Assembly (NCBI RefSeq): GCF_021284765.1
Contig: NZ_CP089924.1
Location: forward strand, 824,001 to 888,000
Source of the DNA: Lysobacter sp. 5GHs7-4
GTDB taxonomy: Bacteria; Pseudomonadota; Gammaproteobacteria; Xanthomonadales; Xanthomonadaceae
Reading direction: 5' to 3'
DNA length: 64,000 nt
The position numbers and the translations under genes were made by a program. Shown here piece by piece: positions 53,553-62,513 of the stretch (position 1 is its first letter; each line of letters begins with the position of its first letter). The notes beneath the pieces are model-generated. The model worked only from the letters and a program-made list of their open reading frames with translations, ran no database searches and was not told where the DNA came from.

Positions 53553-55148
53553 GTGAAGAAGGATGCTGTTCGCTACGAGACCATCGGCGATGTGTGCTCG
53601 CAGTTGCTGGGCGAGGATTGGGCGGATTTCGACGAACTCGCCAGTTGGCCGCCGTACCTGTTCGCGATCGCGGCGCTGCTGCTGAAGCGTACCGGCGGCT
53701 ACACGCGCGTGCTGCGCAACTGGCAAGCGGGCACCTCGCGCAGTTGGAACGAACGGGCGAAAGACTATGCCAAGCAATGGCGTAAAGCCTGCACGGCGGC
53801 GCCCGCGGGCGGCGTCGTCAAGCTGCCCGATCCGGTCGCGCGGCGCTGGAAAGCGATCGTCTCCGCGGCTGGCATGGAGCTGCGTTTGCTGGAGCGGGAC
53901 GAGCGCCTGCTGGGTCGCATCATCGAGCTTTTGGGCATCTGCGACGAGGCCTGCATCGGCATCGGCCTGCCCAGCCCGTCCAGCGGCGCGCGCGACGAGT
54001 TCCTGAGCCGCGGCCGCTTGCGGCTGCATCGCCATCACACGCTCACGCCCGGCATTCCCGCGTCAACCTTGACGGTATTGCCCAAACAACACACGCCGCG
54101 CAATGGGTTGACCCTGCGTTCGATGTCGCATCACTTGGCCTTACACATGGGCGCGGACTCGCGCGCGAAGTGGCGTGCTTTATCGCACCCCTACGGCTCG
54201 CGTCTCAACGTGGTGCTGGCGCCTTGGCCCTTGGTGGTCAAGCCGCGCCAGTTCCAGGAGGCGCAGTGCGACGGTGTGGCCTTGGCGCCCAAGTACGGAT
54301 GTTTCGACTACGTGCCAGAACGCGCGGCCACTGCGTTGTTGAGGTGGACGCAGGAACTGTTGGCCGGCGCAAAAGACCTCTGCGGCCGGGTGGACGTGGT
54401 GGTGTTTCCCGAGGCGGCGTTGACACCGGAACAGTTCGAGAAAGTCAGCGCATTGATCGACGAGCGGGCGGAGGGCGCTTTGTTGGTTGCGGGCGTGCTG
54501 GAGCCTGGCGAGACGGGCTTACCGGCGAAGAACCGCGTGTGGATCCGCGCGGCAGGGCATTTGGGCGTCACGATCCGGCAGGGCAAGCACCACCGCTGGC
54601 GGCTGGATGCCGGTCAGGTGCAGATGTACGGCCTGGGCGGTGCGCTGGCCACCGATCACGACTGGTGGGAGCACATCGAAGTCGGCTCGCGCGAGATCAA
54701 CTTCATGGCGATGGACGGCGACATGACGCTGTGCTGCCTTGTTTGTGAAGACCTGGCGCGGCAGGACCCCGTAGTGGAGCTGGTGCGTGCGGTCGGGCCT
54801 AATCTGGTCATCGCCCTGCTGGCCGACGCGCCGCAGCTGAGCACCCGCTGGCCCAATCGTTACGCCACCGTGCTGGCGGACGACCCGGGTTGTTCGGTGC
54901 TGACCATGACCAGCCTGGGCATGGCGCAGCTGGCTAAACCGCCGGCGGGCAAGCCCCGGTCGCGCTCGATCGCCCTGTGGAAGGACGCCTTACGGGGCGA
55001 AGCGGAGCAAATCGAGCTGCAGGACGGGGCCCTGGGGGTGGTGCTGAACCTGCGCACCCATAACCGCACCGAATGGACGGCCGATGGCCGCACCGACGAC
55101 GGCGTGGCCGCTTATCCGCAATTGGTCGGCGTACACTGTGTTAAGTGA
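53553..55148 (+). CDS. Nitrilase-superfamily protein with a long N-terminal extension
   Basis: A 531-residue protein; the GTG at 53553 follows GGAAGGGC, though a TTG at 53463 in the same frame is possible. Residues 230-490 carry the nitrilase catalytic Glu (FPEAAL, Glu287), Lys (GKHHRW, Lys345) and Cys (LVCEDL, Cys398), followed by AVGPNLVIALLADAPQL, which matches the usual strand after the Cys. About 200 helical residues precede this domain and match nothing known to the reader; ordinary nitrilases have about 300 residues in all. It may be an amidase of unknown substrate or a component of a multi-gene system. Confidence 0.78.
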   Translation: MKKDAVRYETIGDVCSQLLGEDWADFDELASWPPYLFAIAALLLKRTGGYTRVLRNWQAGTSRSWNERAKDYAKQWRKACTAAPAGGVVKLPDPVARRWKAIVSAAGMELRLLERDERLLGRIIELLGICDEACIGIGLPSPSSGARDEFLSRGRLRLHRHHTLTPGIPASTLTVLPKQHTPRNGLTLRSMSHHLALHMGADSRAKWRALSHPYGSRLNVVLAPWPLVVKPRQFQEAQCDGVALAPKYGCFDYVPERAATALLRWTQELLAGAKDLCGRVDVVVFPEAALTPEQFEKVSALIDERAEGALLVAGVLEPGETGLPAKNRVWIRAAGHLGVTIRQGKHHRWRLDAGQVQMYGLGGALATDHDWWEHIEVGSREINFMAMDGDMTLCCLVCEDLARQDPVVELVRAVGPNLVIALLADAPQLSTRWPNRYATVLADDPGCSVLTMTSLGMAQLAKPPAGKPRSRSIALWKDALRGEAEQIELQDGALGVVLNLRTHNRTEWTADGRTDDGVAAYPQLVGVHCVK

Positions 55149-55207
55149 CTGTTTTGCTTGCGTAAGCCTATTTACGCCCCTACATTGGCGAGTACAGGAG
55201 GTACCCC

Positions 55208-55459
55208 ATGAGTCACCCGAAACTGAATATCGACCCCGAGCAGGCGTCGGCGCTGGCCATCCTGGCCCAGGAGTTCAGGGTGGGCGCACATCTGAGCGGG
55301 TATCCGGAGCTGACTCAGGATCTCAACGGCGACGCCTTGCAAGTGGCCAAGGTGCTGTTCCGCGAAATCCCCGAAAAGAATGCCAAGTTGGCCGTCCGTC
55401 TGGCCGCCAACGACCTGCGTCACTGGGTTGAGTCGCTCACCGCGATTCGCGTGCGTTAG
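55208..55459 (+). CDS. Small helical protein, unknown function
   Basis: An 83-residue soluble protein with a strong AGGAGGTACCCC site, 59 bp after the nitrilase-like gene. Mostly helix with conserved-looking acidic and leucine positions; no signal or motif. Possibly cotranscribed with the gene before it. Confidence 0.58.
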   Translation: MSHPKLNIDPEQASALAILAQEFRVGAHLSGYPELTQDLNGDALQVAKVLFREIPEKNAKLAVRLAANDLRHWVESLTAIRVR

Positions 55460-55544
55460 GCCGTCGCCTGTGGACCGGGTTGGACGGTAGCGGGACCGCG
55501 GTCGCGCCACTACTCTTAGTCCACGCCATCGCATAGGACGCGGC

Positions 55545-55955
55545 ATGGAACCCAAACTGAGCTACGTGTTCGCCGCCACCGCCGCGGCCCTGCTGTGCAT
55601 CGCTTGCACCGCCTCGCCCGCCAAGGGCAAGTCTTCGGCCATTACTTACCCCGCCGTGCTGCAAGGCGTCTGGATCGGCGACAGCCCCGATGCCTGCAAG
55701 CAGCCCAACGCCGACGATAACGATTCGCGCATGCAGATCGGCGCGCGCAAGCTCAGTGGCTACGAGGATTGGCGCGAGCCGGTCAGCGTGACCCAGATTT
55801 CCAAGACGCCGCAGGCCTGGAAGATCGTCTCGCAGCTGCACATCAACGAAGACACCATCCGGCTGGAAGAAGTCCTGCTGCTCAGCGGCGAGGACCACGG
55901 CGCGTTGACGGTGGTCAACTACCGGCAGTCCAACACCTATTACCGCTGCCGCTGA
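55545..55955 (+). CDS. Lipoprotein, candidate immunity protein for the T4SS effector
   Basis: A 136-residue protein with a signal sequence ending in a lipobox-like CIAC (Cys21). The mature part is beta-rich with a few cysteines. It lies 34 bp upstream of the effector gene on the same strand. Xanthomonadaceae effectors secreted by the X-T4SS (X-Tfe) are usually encoded beside a periplasmic lipoprotein that neutralises them (X-Tfi). The pairing is inferred from position and architecture. Confidence 0.72.
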   Translation: MEPKLSYVFAATAAALLCIACTASPAKGKSSAITYPAVLQGVWIGDSPDACKQPNADDNDSRMQIGARKLSGYEDWREPVSVTQISKTPQAWKIVSQLHINEDTIRLEEVLLLSGEDHGALTVVNYRQSNTYYRCR

Positions 55956-55989
55956 ACGCGGCCGGCCGAACTCGAAAGGAATCGCCGCC

Positions 55990-57411
55990 ATGGCCAACGA
56001 GAACGAACAAGACCCGCAAGGCGCCGCCCCGGCCGACCCCACGCCGTACCGCGTGATCCAGAAGGGCCGCACCGCCAATATCCCGGTCACCGACTTCGAA
56101 AGTCTGGTGACCCACCACCCGGGCACCAACGCCACCGCGCGCGTGGTCAACGGCGTGGTGACGGGCGCCGAGGCCGGGCGCCAGCACGCGGTGATCGACG
56201 GCGAGATCCAGGAAATCGAAGTGCGCACCGCGCGCCGCGACTACGGGCTCAGCGAAAACCAGGTGCTGGAGAAGAAGGACTTCATTCTCGAAGACTCACG
56301 TCTGGCCAACGGCGCCGCCGGCGTGCGCAGCGTCGACGTGCCGTCGCCGCTGGCCGGTTACGTCGGCCGCGTCGACGCCGGCCAGGGCCTGGTGGACATC
56401 TACGACCGCGAGGGCGGCGAAGTCATCGCGCGCGTGCGCCACATGAGCGGCATCGCAGTCAGCGAGGGCGACACCATCCAGTACGGCCAGGCGCTGGGCA
56501 CGCAGAACAACACCGCCACGCGCGCCGTGCACGTGCACATGGAAGTCGACACGCGCTATCACCAGCAGTACGAGAACTACATGGAAGACCTGACCAGCGG
56601 CCGTTTGTCGCTGGACCCGCCGCGGCGCGGGCAGGGCATCGAGCCGCGCCCGGTGGTGGACGACGGCGTGATCCGCATCGGCGAATCCGATCCGCAAGTG
56701 ACGGCCGCGGCGCAGCGGCTCAACGCCGCCGGCCTCCGCGGCGCCGACGGCCAGCCGCTGGCCGAAGACGGCATGTATCGCCTGTCCATGCAGGCGGCGG
56801 TGATCAACTACCAGAACGCGCAGGGCCTGCCCGCTACCGGCAATCTGGACCCGGCGACCTTGCAGCGCCTGGTGCCGCCCACGCAGAACCAGGACGCGCC
56901 CGCGCCGAACGCGCCGGCCCCCAACGCACCCGCGCCCAACGCACCCGCGCCCAACGCGGCGCCGGTCACTCCGCAAGACACGCAGCCGGCACCGGGCAGC
57001 CGCGGTCCGGTGCACGGTTCGCTGGGCAGCAACGACCCGCTGCTGCCGCAGGCCGAAGCCGCCACCCGGCGCCTAGACGCCAGCCTGGGCCGCCAGTACG
57101 ACGGCGACAGCGCCTGCATGGCCGCCAGCGCCGCCTGCCTGGCGCGCAAGCAAGGCCTGACCGGCATCGACCACATCGTGCTCAGCAGCGCCAACGCGCA
57201 AGGCGTGGCGGCCGGCCAGAACCTGATCGTGGTGCAGGGCGACCTGCAAAACCCCGGCCGCCAGTTGGCCAGCATGCGCACCGACGAAGCTGTGCGCACG
57301 CCGGTGGCCGATTCGGTGGCGCAGCTCAATCGGATGTATGAGGCGAACCAGCAGGGCGGCCCCGCGCAGGATGCGCAGGCGCAGGGGCGGCAGACGGGGC
57401 GTACGGCTTAA
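55990..57411 (+). CDS. Candidate T4SS antibacterial effector (M23-like, peptidoglycan-binding, XVIPCD)
   Basis: A 473-residue protein without a signal peptide. Residues 115-190 follow the M23/lysostaphin fold: GYVGRVDAG, then GEVIARVRHMSGIAVSEGD, then HVHMEVD, where HxH is at 181-183; the first metal His appears lost. Residues 228-290 are a peptidoglycan-binding domain (DPQVTAAAQRLNAAGL). A (PAPN)n linker (300-325) leads to residues 350-460, which match the XVIPCD type IV secretion signal (LLPQAEAATRRLDASLG, GIDHIVLSSANAQG, PVADSVAQLNRM, Gln-rich tail). It probably attacks rival cell walls. Confidence 0.82.
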   Translation: MANENEQDPQGAAPADPTPYRVIQKGRTANIPVTDFESLVTHHPGTNATARVVNGVVTGAEAGRQHAVIDGEIQEIEVRTARRDYGLSENQVLEKKDFILEDSRLANGAAGVRSVDVPSPLAGYVGRVDAGQGLVDIYDREGGEVIARVRHMSGIAVSEGDTIQYGQALGTQNNTATRAVHVHMEVDTRYHQQYENYMEDLTSGRLSLDPPRRGQGIEPRPVVDDGVIRIGESDPQVTAAAQRLNAAGLRGADGQPLAEDGMYRLSMQAAVINYQNAQGLPATGNLDPATLQRLVPPTQNQDAPAPNAPAPNAPAPNAPAPNAAPVTPQDTQPAPGSRGPVHGSLGSNDPLLPQAEAATRRLDASLGRQYDGDSACMAASAACLARKQGLTGIDHIVLSSANAQGVAAGQNLIVVQGDLQNPGRQLASMRTDEAVRTPVADSVAQLNRMYEANQQGGPAQDAQAQGRQTGRTA

Positions 57412-57461
57412 GCCGAGTAGTGGCGCGACATTGTCATGATGTCGCGCCGGAGCGTGGCGTT

Positions 57462-58097
57462 TCAGTTGCTGGCTTTGACGCCGACGCGCTTGCGCGATCG
57501 GATGGCAGCCCGATTGATGCGGTTAACCCAGGCATCCCCAACGCGCACCGCCACAGCTACGCTGTCTTCCTTGGTTATGCAGATGTAGGCCATAAAGCCT
57601 ACAACTGCCCCGCAGAAGCCGTAGACCCAGCCATTGAGCGTGTACGGACCGAAACGCGCGGACACGTAGCCGCAAAAAACAGCAAACAACGCGCAAACCA
57701 GGTATGCGAGCAATAGGCCGACTCGCAATAGCTTCCTGCGTGCCATCGTAGAGTGCGATGCGCGGCGCCAGCGAACCTTACGAGTACTACCGTCGTATAC
57801 CAAAAGATCCCAAAGCTCGGACAGGTCGCTCAGCGCTTGGCTGCTGTCGGGTCGCGCCAAAGCCAGTTGAATCACCGGCGACGGGAGATGCGATCCATAC
57901 AGATGGCGCACCGCCACCTGCATCCACAATGCATCGCGCGGCCGGCCGTCGGACCACAATTCCAAGAATTCCCGACGATGCTGCCCCCGGCGCGTTTGCA
58001 GGCCGAACAAGCCGCGAATCGCATAGAACGCCAAGGCAGCTACCACGCCAAAGATCAGATAAGACCCGCCCCCGGCCTTGATCACTTCCTCAAGCAT
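57462..58097 (-). CDS. Membrane protein, paralog of the gene at 60933
   Basis: A 211-residue protein from the ATG at 58097 behind AGGAGGTCGT. One helix near residues 10-30 and two near 140-180 flank a cytoplasmic stretch (HRREFLELWSDGRPRDALWMQVAVRHLYGSHLP and RKVRWRRASHSTMARR). The product of 60933-61595 shares this plan and many residues (RKEFLQMW, AVRHLFG / TVRHLYG, ALARPDSSQAL / ALAQPNKSEAL, WVNRINRAAIRSRKR / WIDRINRAALRSRRV). Function unknown. Confidence 0.7.
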   Translation of the reverse strand: MLEEVIKAGGGSYLIFGVVAALAFYAIRGLFGLQTRRGQHRREFLELWSDGRPRDALWMQVAVRHLYGSHLPSPVIQLALARPDSSQALSDLSELWDLLVYDGSTRKVRWRRASHSTMARRKLLRVGLLLAYLVCALFAVFCGYVSARFGPYTLNGWVYGFCGAVVGFMAYICITKEDSVAVAVRVGDAWVNRINRAAIRSRKRVGVKASN

Positions 58098-58297
58098 ACG
58101 ACCTCCTGTCGTGATGACTACGGCATATTCGCGCCGAACAGCGCGGCCATCAAGAGACGACAAACGGATCGCAGGCGACGCCGATGGTCTGGCAGTCGTG
58201 TGCCAAACCGTGCATGTCTTGATCCTTGTGGGCTAGCCTGCGTCAAGCCGACAATTGCAGTGTCAGCCAAGTCGCAACCGGCGGCGTGGAGCGCGCG

Positions 58298-58810
58298 ATG
58301 AGAAAAATCAGCAGAGTCTCTGGCCCAACTTTGGCGTTGGTCCTGATGACCGTGTTTGTTGGCGGCGCAGCGACAGCGGCGGAGCCGGATTGCATTGCTA
58401 CGGGCGATACCGAGGCGCGCGAAGCGTGTTACGCGAAGATGCCCGACACGCAAATCGCAGCCTGTGAGCGTGTCCGCCCCAATACCTGCCTGCCCTACAA
58501 AGAAATGCATGTCCTGTCGGCGGAGTTGGATCGCCTGAGTCGCGACATAAGGACTGCCGCTAGGAAGCGCTACGCGGCCTACTCTGCAGAAGACAGCGCG
58601 TACTTGGACGACTTGTCCGAATATCTGGATGCCTCCGATCAAACTTGGCGCGATTACCGCGATGCGGAATGTCGATTGGATCCTTTCCTGCAAGGCATGT
58701 CGCGTAACGAAGCTGCAAGCCTGGAGGAAGTCTGCCGCATGGAGTTGAGTCAGAGTAGGGCTGTGGAACTTACGAACAGGCTGGACGCGTTAAGGCAGTC
58801 ATCGGATTAA
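58298..58810 (+). CDS. LprI-family (DUF1311) exported protein
   Basis: A 170-residue protein from the ATG at 58298, with a signal peptide ending ATAAEP near residue 28. DASDQTWRDYRDAECRLD then SLEEVCRMELSQSRAVELTNRL is the LprI/DUF1311 pattern with its two paired cysteines. LprI of Mycobacterium inhibits lysozyme; relatives in Gram-negatives are periplasmic and mostly uncharacterised. It is divergent from the membrane protein at 57462. Confidence 0.8.
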   Translation: MRKISRVSGPTLALVLMTVFVGGAATAAEPDCIATGDTEAREACYAKMPDTQIAACERVRPNTCLPYKEMHVLSAELDRLSRDIRTAARKRYAAYSAEDSAYLDDLSEYLDASDQTWRDYRDAECRLDPFLQGMSRNEAASLEEVCRMELSQSRAVELTNRLDALRQSSD

Positions 58811-58883
58811 GACCCTGCCGCCAAACTGGTCAGTCCTGCACGTACACGGGTGGGCGCGCAGCCGGAGAGCGCATGCGTAAAGA

Positions 58884-59771
58884 CTAGTGCACGATACGAC
58901 CCGCATCGGCCGCATCGCGCATCAACTCCGAAGGACTCTGCCCCAATACCCGCCGCAAGCACCGCGCCATATGGCTCGCATGCGAGAACCCCGCCGCCAG
59001 CGCGATATCGCCGATGCGCTGCCCGCCCTGCAGCAACAACACGCGCGCGCGTTCGACGCGTCGTTGCAACACGTACTGGTGCACCGCAACGCCGGTGGCC
59101 TGCTTGAACAGCGCTTTGAAGTGCGAGCCGCTGTAGCCGGCCACGGCGGCCAGTTCCAGCAACGACAGCGGTTCGTCCAGGTGCGCTTCGACATACTCTT
59201 GCACGCGACGCAGGCGCCAGGCGGGCAGGGCGCGGCCGCGGGTGTCGTCGTGGGGCGGCCGGCGCGATTGCAGGGTCAGCAGACGCGCGGCCAGCGCGGT
59301 CGCCAGACTGTCGGCGAACAAGCGGCCGCTGGGATAGGCGTCGTGTTCTTCGGCTTGCATCATCCAGCCGATGCGTTCGATCTGCGGGTCGCGTACGTGG
59401 ATCGCTGGCGCCAGTCCGGCGCCGCGTGCGTGGGTCGATTGCGCGGTGTCCTGCCACAGCGACGGCGTCAGCCGCAGCAATAACGAGCGCGCCGGTTGCG
59501 ACAGTACCCAGCGGGTGCTGCTGCCGGCCGGCACCACGCAATACTGGCCGTGCAGGCGCACGCCGCTGCGCTGATGGCCGTCCGCGCGGTAGGACACCGG
59601 CACCGGCGTGCCCAGATGCAGGCACAGCACGTGGCGCCCGTCCACGGGCGAGTCGAACACGCCCTGCGGTACCGGCGAGGTCAGCACGTCCAGCAGGGGC
59701 GCGCGGTCGGCGGCGGTGCGTGCCGACAGTGCCGTAGACGGCGGTGGGTAGCAGGCGGGGCGGTCGCTCAT
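58884..59771 (-). CDS. AraC-family transcriptional regulator
   Basis: A 295-residue protein. The N-terminal cupin-like sensor (about 40-160) is followed by the double helix-turn-helix: VQEYVEAHLDEPLSLLELAAVAGYS then ALFKQATGVAVHQYVLQRRVERAR, and a second unit QRIGDIALAAGFSHASHMARCLRRVLGQSP. It is divergent from the alpha/beta hydrolase at 59908, which it probably regulates. The two starts are 136 bp apart. Confidence 0.92.
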   Translation of the reverse strand: MSDRPACYPPPSTALSARTAADRAPLLDVLTSPVPQGVFDSPVDGRHVLCLHLGTPVPVSYRADGHQRSGVRLHGQYCVVPAGSSTRWVLSQPARSLLLRLTPSLWQDTAQSTHARGAGLAPAIHVRDPQIERIGWMMQAEEHDAYPSGRLFADSLATALAARLLTLQSRRPPHDDTRGRALPAWRLRRVQEYVEAHLDEPLSLLELAAVAGYSGSHFKALFKQATGVAVHQYVLQRRVERARVLLLQGGQRIGDIALAAGFSHASHMARCLRRVLGQSPSELMRDAADAGRIVH

Positions 59772-59907
59772 GGGGCGATCCTCGGCCCGGCGGACGGCGG
59801 CCGACAGTGCCGAAAATCATCCCTGCGTGCCCGGCACCGTCCGTTTGTGCGCGCCTATACGCAGGCGCGTTGCCAGGATGGACCGGTCACCCCACAGGAC
59901 CGCATTC

Positions 59908-60885
59908 ATGCAACGCCGACAGTTCATCACCCTTGCCGCTGCAAGCCTGGCCGCAGGCGTCGCCGGTGCCTACGCGCCGCAGGCCGTCGCACGCCGCCGT
60001 GGCGCGCAGGCGGCCGTTCACGCGCCGCTGGATGCCGCCGCCTACCGCGCCACCCGCCGCTATGCCGAACTGCCGTTCGGCAGGATCGCCTATGTCGAAC
60101 GCGGCCACGGCCGTGCCGCGTTGTTCCTGCACGGTGCGCCGCTCAACGGCTACCAGTGGCGTGGCGCGATCGATCGCCTGTCGCCGTACCGTCGTTGCAT
60201 CGCGCCGGACTTCATGGGCTTGGGGTATTCGGAAATTCCGGCCGATCAGCCGCTGGCCGCTAAGGATCAGGCGGCCATGCTGGACGCGCTGCTGGACGCG
60301 CTGAAAGTCGAACAGGTCGATATCGTCGCCAGCGACAGCGGCGGCGCGGTCGCGCAGTTGTTCCTGCTGCGCTACCCCAAGCGCGTACGCAGCCTGCTGC
60401 TGAGCAACTGCGACGTCGAACCCGACAGCCCGCCGCCCAAGATCCAGCCGGTGCTGGACATGGCGCGCGCCGGCACCCTGGCCGATGCCACCGCCGAATG
60501 GCTGACCGACCGCGCCAAGGCCCGTGCGACCTTCGGCGCCGCCGTCTTCGCCGACCCCAGCCGCTTCGCCGATGAGACCATCGACTACTACGTCGCCCCG
60601 TTGGTCGCCACGCCGCTGCGCCGCGCGCAGTATCACGCGTTCCACCTGGCGCTGACGCCCAATCCGCTGGCGGGGATCGAGGCGCAGCTCAAGCGCAGCC
60701 AGGTGCCCGTGCGTATCGTGTGGGGCGCGGCCGACGACATCTTCGATCAGGCCGACGCGGAGTACTTGGACCGAATCTTCCCGGGCTCGCGAGGCGTGCG
60801 GCGCGTGCCGAAGGGCAAGCTGTTCTTCCAGGAGGAATTCCCGGAGGTGATCGCAGAGGAGGCGCGCAGGTTATGGCGCGTGTGA
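59908..60885 (+). CDS. Haloalkane dehalogenase-like hydrolase lacking the catalytic His
   Basis: A 325-residue protein. The start MQRRQFITLAAASLAAG, with paired arginines, looks like a Tat signal. HGAPLNGYQW is the oxyanion/halide loop. ASDSGG (141-146) aligns with VHDWGG, making Asp143 the nucleophile of the haloalkane dehalogenase/epoxide hydrolase branch. The end KLFFQEEFPEV aligns with xHFxQEEHPEE of this branch, but the catalytic His is Leu305. Without it a covalent ester could form but not be resolved. It is divergently arranged with the AraC gene. Confidence 0.82.
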   Translation: MQRRQFITLAAASLAAGVAGAYAPQAVARRRGAQAAVHAPLDAAAYRATRRYAELPFGRIAYVERGHGRAALFLHGAPLNGYQWRGAIDRLSPYRRCIAPDFMGLGYSEIPADQPLAAKDQAAMLDALLDALKVEQVDIVASDSGGAVAQLFLLRYPKRVRSLLLSNCDVEPDSPPPKIQPVLDMARAGTLADATAEWLTDRAKARATFGAAVFADPSRFADETIDYYVAPLVATPLRRAQYHAFHLALTPNPLAGIEAQLKRSQVPVRIVWGAADDIFDQADAEYLDRIFPGSRGVRRVPKGKLFFQEEFPEVIAEEARRLWRV

Positions 60886-60932
60886 GCGAAGCCGGTTGCG
60901 ATCGCGGCGCGGCGTAGCGGGCGCGATGCCCC

Positions 60933-61595
60933 TCAGGATTCGAGCGGTGCCGGCCGCTCGGCCCGCTTCGTCGATTCCCTGGCCGGCACTCGGCGCGACC
61001 GCAGCGCGGCGCGATTGATGCGGTCGATCCAGGAGTCGCCGCGATCCACCGAGATGCGGAAGCCCTCTTCCAGCCACACGTTGCCGAACGCCACCGACGC
61101 CGACACGATCGCGAAGATGCCGAACACCCAGCCCTCGAACGTGCCCGGACCGAAATGCGCGGCGGCCACCGCGGAGGCCACGGCCACCGAGGCGCCGATG
61201 AAGTAGATCGCCAGCATCATCCGCCACACCGCCCTGCGGCGGGCGATGGTCGCGTGGCGCTTGTTGCGCCAGCGCACCATTTCGGTTTCGGGGTTGTAGT
61301 CGAACAGGTTCCACAGCTCCGACAACTGCCGCAGCGCTTCGCTCTTGTTGGGTTGCGCCAGCGCCAGATGGATCACGCGCACGGGCAGGTAGGCGCCGAA
61401 CAGGTGGCGCACCGTCAGCTCCAGCCACAGGTCGTCCTGGATGCGGCTCTGGTCCCACATCTGCAGGAATTCTTTGCGGTTCTGGTTCTTGCGGTTGTGC
61501 AGACTGTTGATGCCCTTGGCCGCATACAGCACCAACAGCAGCAGCGCGACGGTGATCAGGAAGGACGTGCCCCCCGTGCCGAGTAACTCCGTCAT
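60933..61595 (-). CDS. Membrane protein, paralog of the gene at 57462
   Basis: A 220-residue protein from the ATG at 61595 (a GTG one codon earlier is possible). One N-terminal helix, a soluble segment (RKEFLQMWDQSRIQDDLWLE, WRNKRHATIARRRAVW), two central helices and a basic tail RINRAALRSRRVPARES. It is about 40-45% identical by eye to the 57462 product. The two copies flank the LprI, AraC and hydrolase genes, so an old duplication spans or predates that block. Confidence 0.7.
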   Translation of the reverse strand: MTELLGTGGTSFLITVALLLLVLYAAKGINSLHNRKNQNRKEFLQMWDQSRIQDDLWLELTVRHLFGAYLPVRVIHLALAQPNKSEALRQLSELWNLFDYNPETEMVRWRNKRHATIARRRAVWRMMLAIYFIGASVAVASAVAAAHFGPGTFEGWVFGIFAIVSASVAFGNVWLEEGFRISVDRGDSWIDRINRAALRSRRVPARESTKRAERPAPLES

Positions 61596-61748
61596 CACGC
61601 GTCCCTGCCGATTGAACCCGGCCTATCTTTGCAGTTAGGGGGCAATAGCGAAAGAGGAGTGGCGTTGCGCGCGCTTCCGGGCGGTGTTTGGCGCTGTGGG
61701 GCGGTGGAGGTCGTGGGCCAACGGGGGGCGGAGTTGTCTGCGCTTGGG

Positions 61749-61780
61749 GAAATCGCGGCTTACGCCGCTCCCACAGGCGT
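61749..61780. repeat. REP right arm
   Basis: AAATCGCGGCTTACGCCGCTCCCACAG, one arm of the main REP family, between convergent-side flanks of two minus-strand genes. The matching left arm is absent or decayed. Confidence 0.7.
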
Positions 61781-61849
61781 TGCGGCGCGAATGGGGCGGG
61801 GCCCTGAACTCAGTCGCCGAACCGTAGCGAGGGCCGGTCGGCCGGTCCC

Positions 61850-62332
61850 TTAACCCGGCCCGGAGCAGCGCGCCAGCAGCGGCTGGAGCGCCCGCAGGGC
61901 CTCGGCCGGGCCCAGGCTTTGGAACGAAGTGGCGTCGAGTAGCTTGGTCTGCACCGGCGATTTGACCAGCGGCAGGATGTCCTCCAACTCGGCGGCGCTC
62001 GGTGGGTTTTGCGTGTCGCCCCAGCGGTTGTAGAGCGCGAACACGCGCAGGCCTTCGGGGCTGGCGTAAAAGCGTTCCATCTCCGCCCGCTCGTCCGCAT
62101 TCAGCGCCTGATCGATGGCGTTCTGCATCGCAGCCTCCACCGCGGTGCCGGGAATGCGGTCGACGCAGGCGAGTTCGGCGGCCGTGGTCTCGTTGCCGCG
62201 CACCATCTTTTTCAGACCCTCGACATACGCCGAGGCCATGGCTTTGGCGGTGGCCGAGATCGGCGGGCCGTCTGCGGCGTAGGCGCACGTGCTCACAGCG
62301 ATCGAAAGCAGCAGCGGCAGCGTGCGCAACAT
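61850..62332 (-). CDS. Exported hypothetical protein
   Basis: A 160-residue protein from the ATG at 62332, with a signal peptide ending AYAAD near residue 18. The mature part is helical with two cysteines and the pattern ALNADERAEMERFYASPEGLRVF, reminiscent of DUF2059-type periplasmic proteins, in which a helix pair ends in FYxSPxG. That family call is inference. Function unknown. Confidence 0.7.
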   Translation of the reverse strand: MLRTLPLLLSIAVSTCAYAADGPPISATAKAMASAYVEGLKKMVRGNETTAAELACVDRIPGTAVEAAMQNAIDQALNADERAEMERFYASPEGLRVFALYNRWGDTQNPPSAAELEDILPLVKSPVQTKLLDATSFQSLGPAEALRALQPLLARCSGPG

Positions 62333-62439
62333 GGCGTTCTCGGGTGGGGGCCGGCAGCACCATCGCAGAACGGGCCGCGGCGATGCAAGCGCCCAGCCAT
62401 CCAATCGCTTACGCACCGCTGACGGCATCGCAGCGCCCC

Positions 62440-62470
62440 GGGGTAGGAGCGGCGCAAGCCGCGACCGTGC
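62440..62470. repeat. REP left arm
   Basis: GGGTAGGAGCGGCGCAAGCCGCGACC, one arm of the main REP family, between the gene at 61850 and the partial gene at the right edge. Confidence 0.65.
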
Positions 62471-62513
62471 ACTCAGCCGCCTCGATGCCGGACGTGCGCA
62501 GTCGCGGCCGCCC

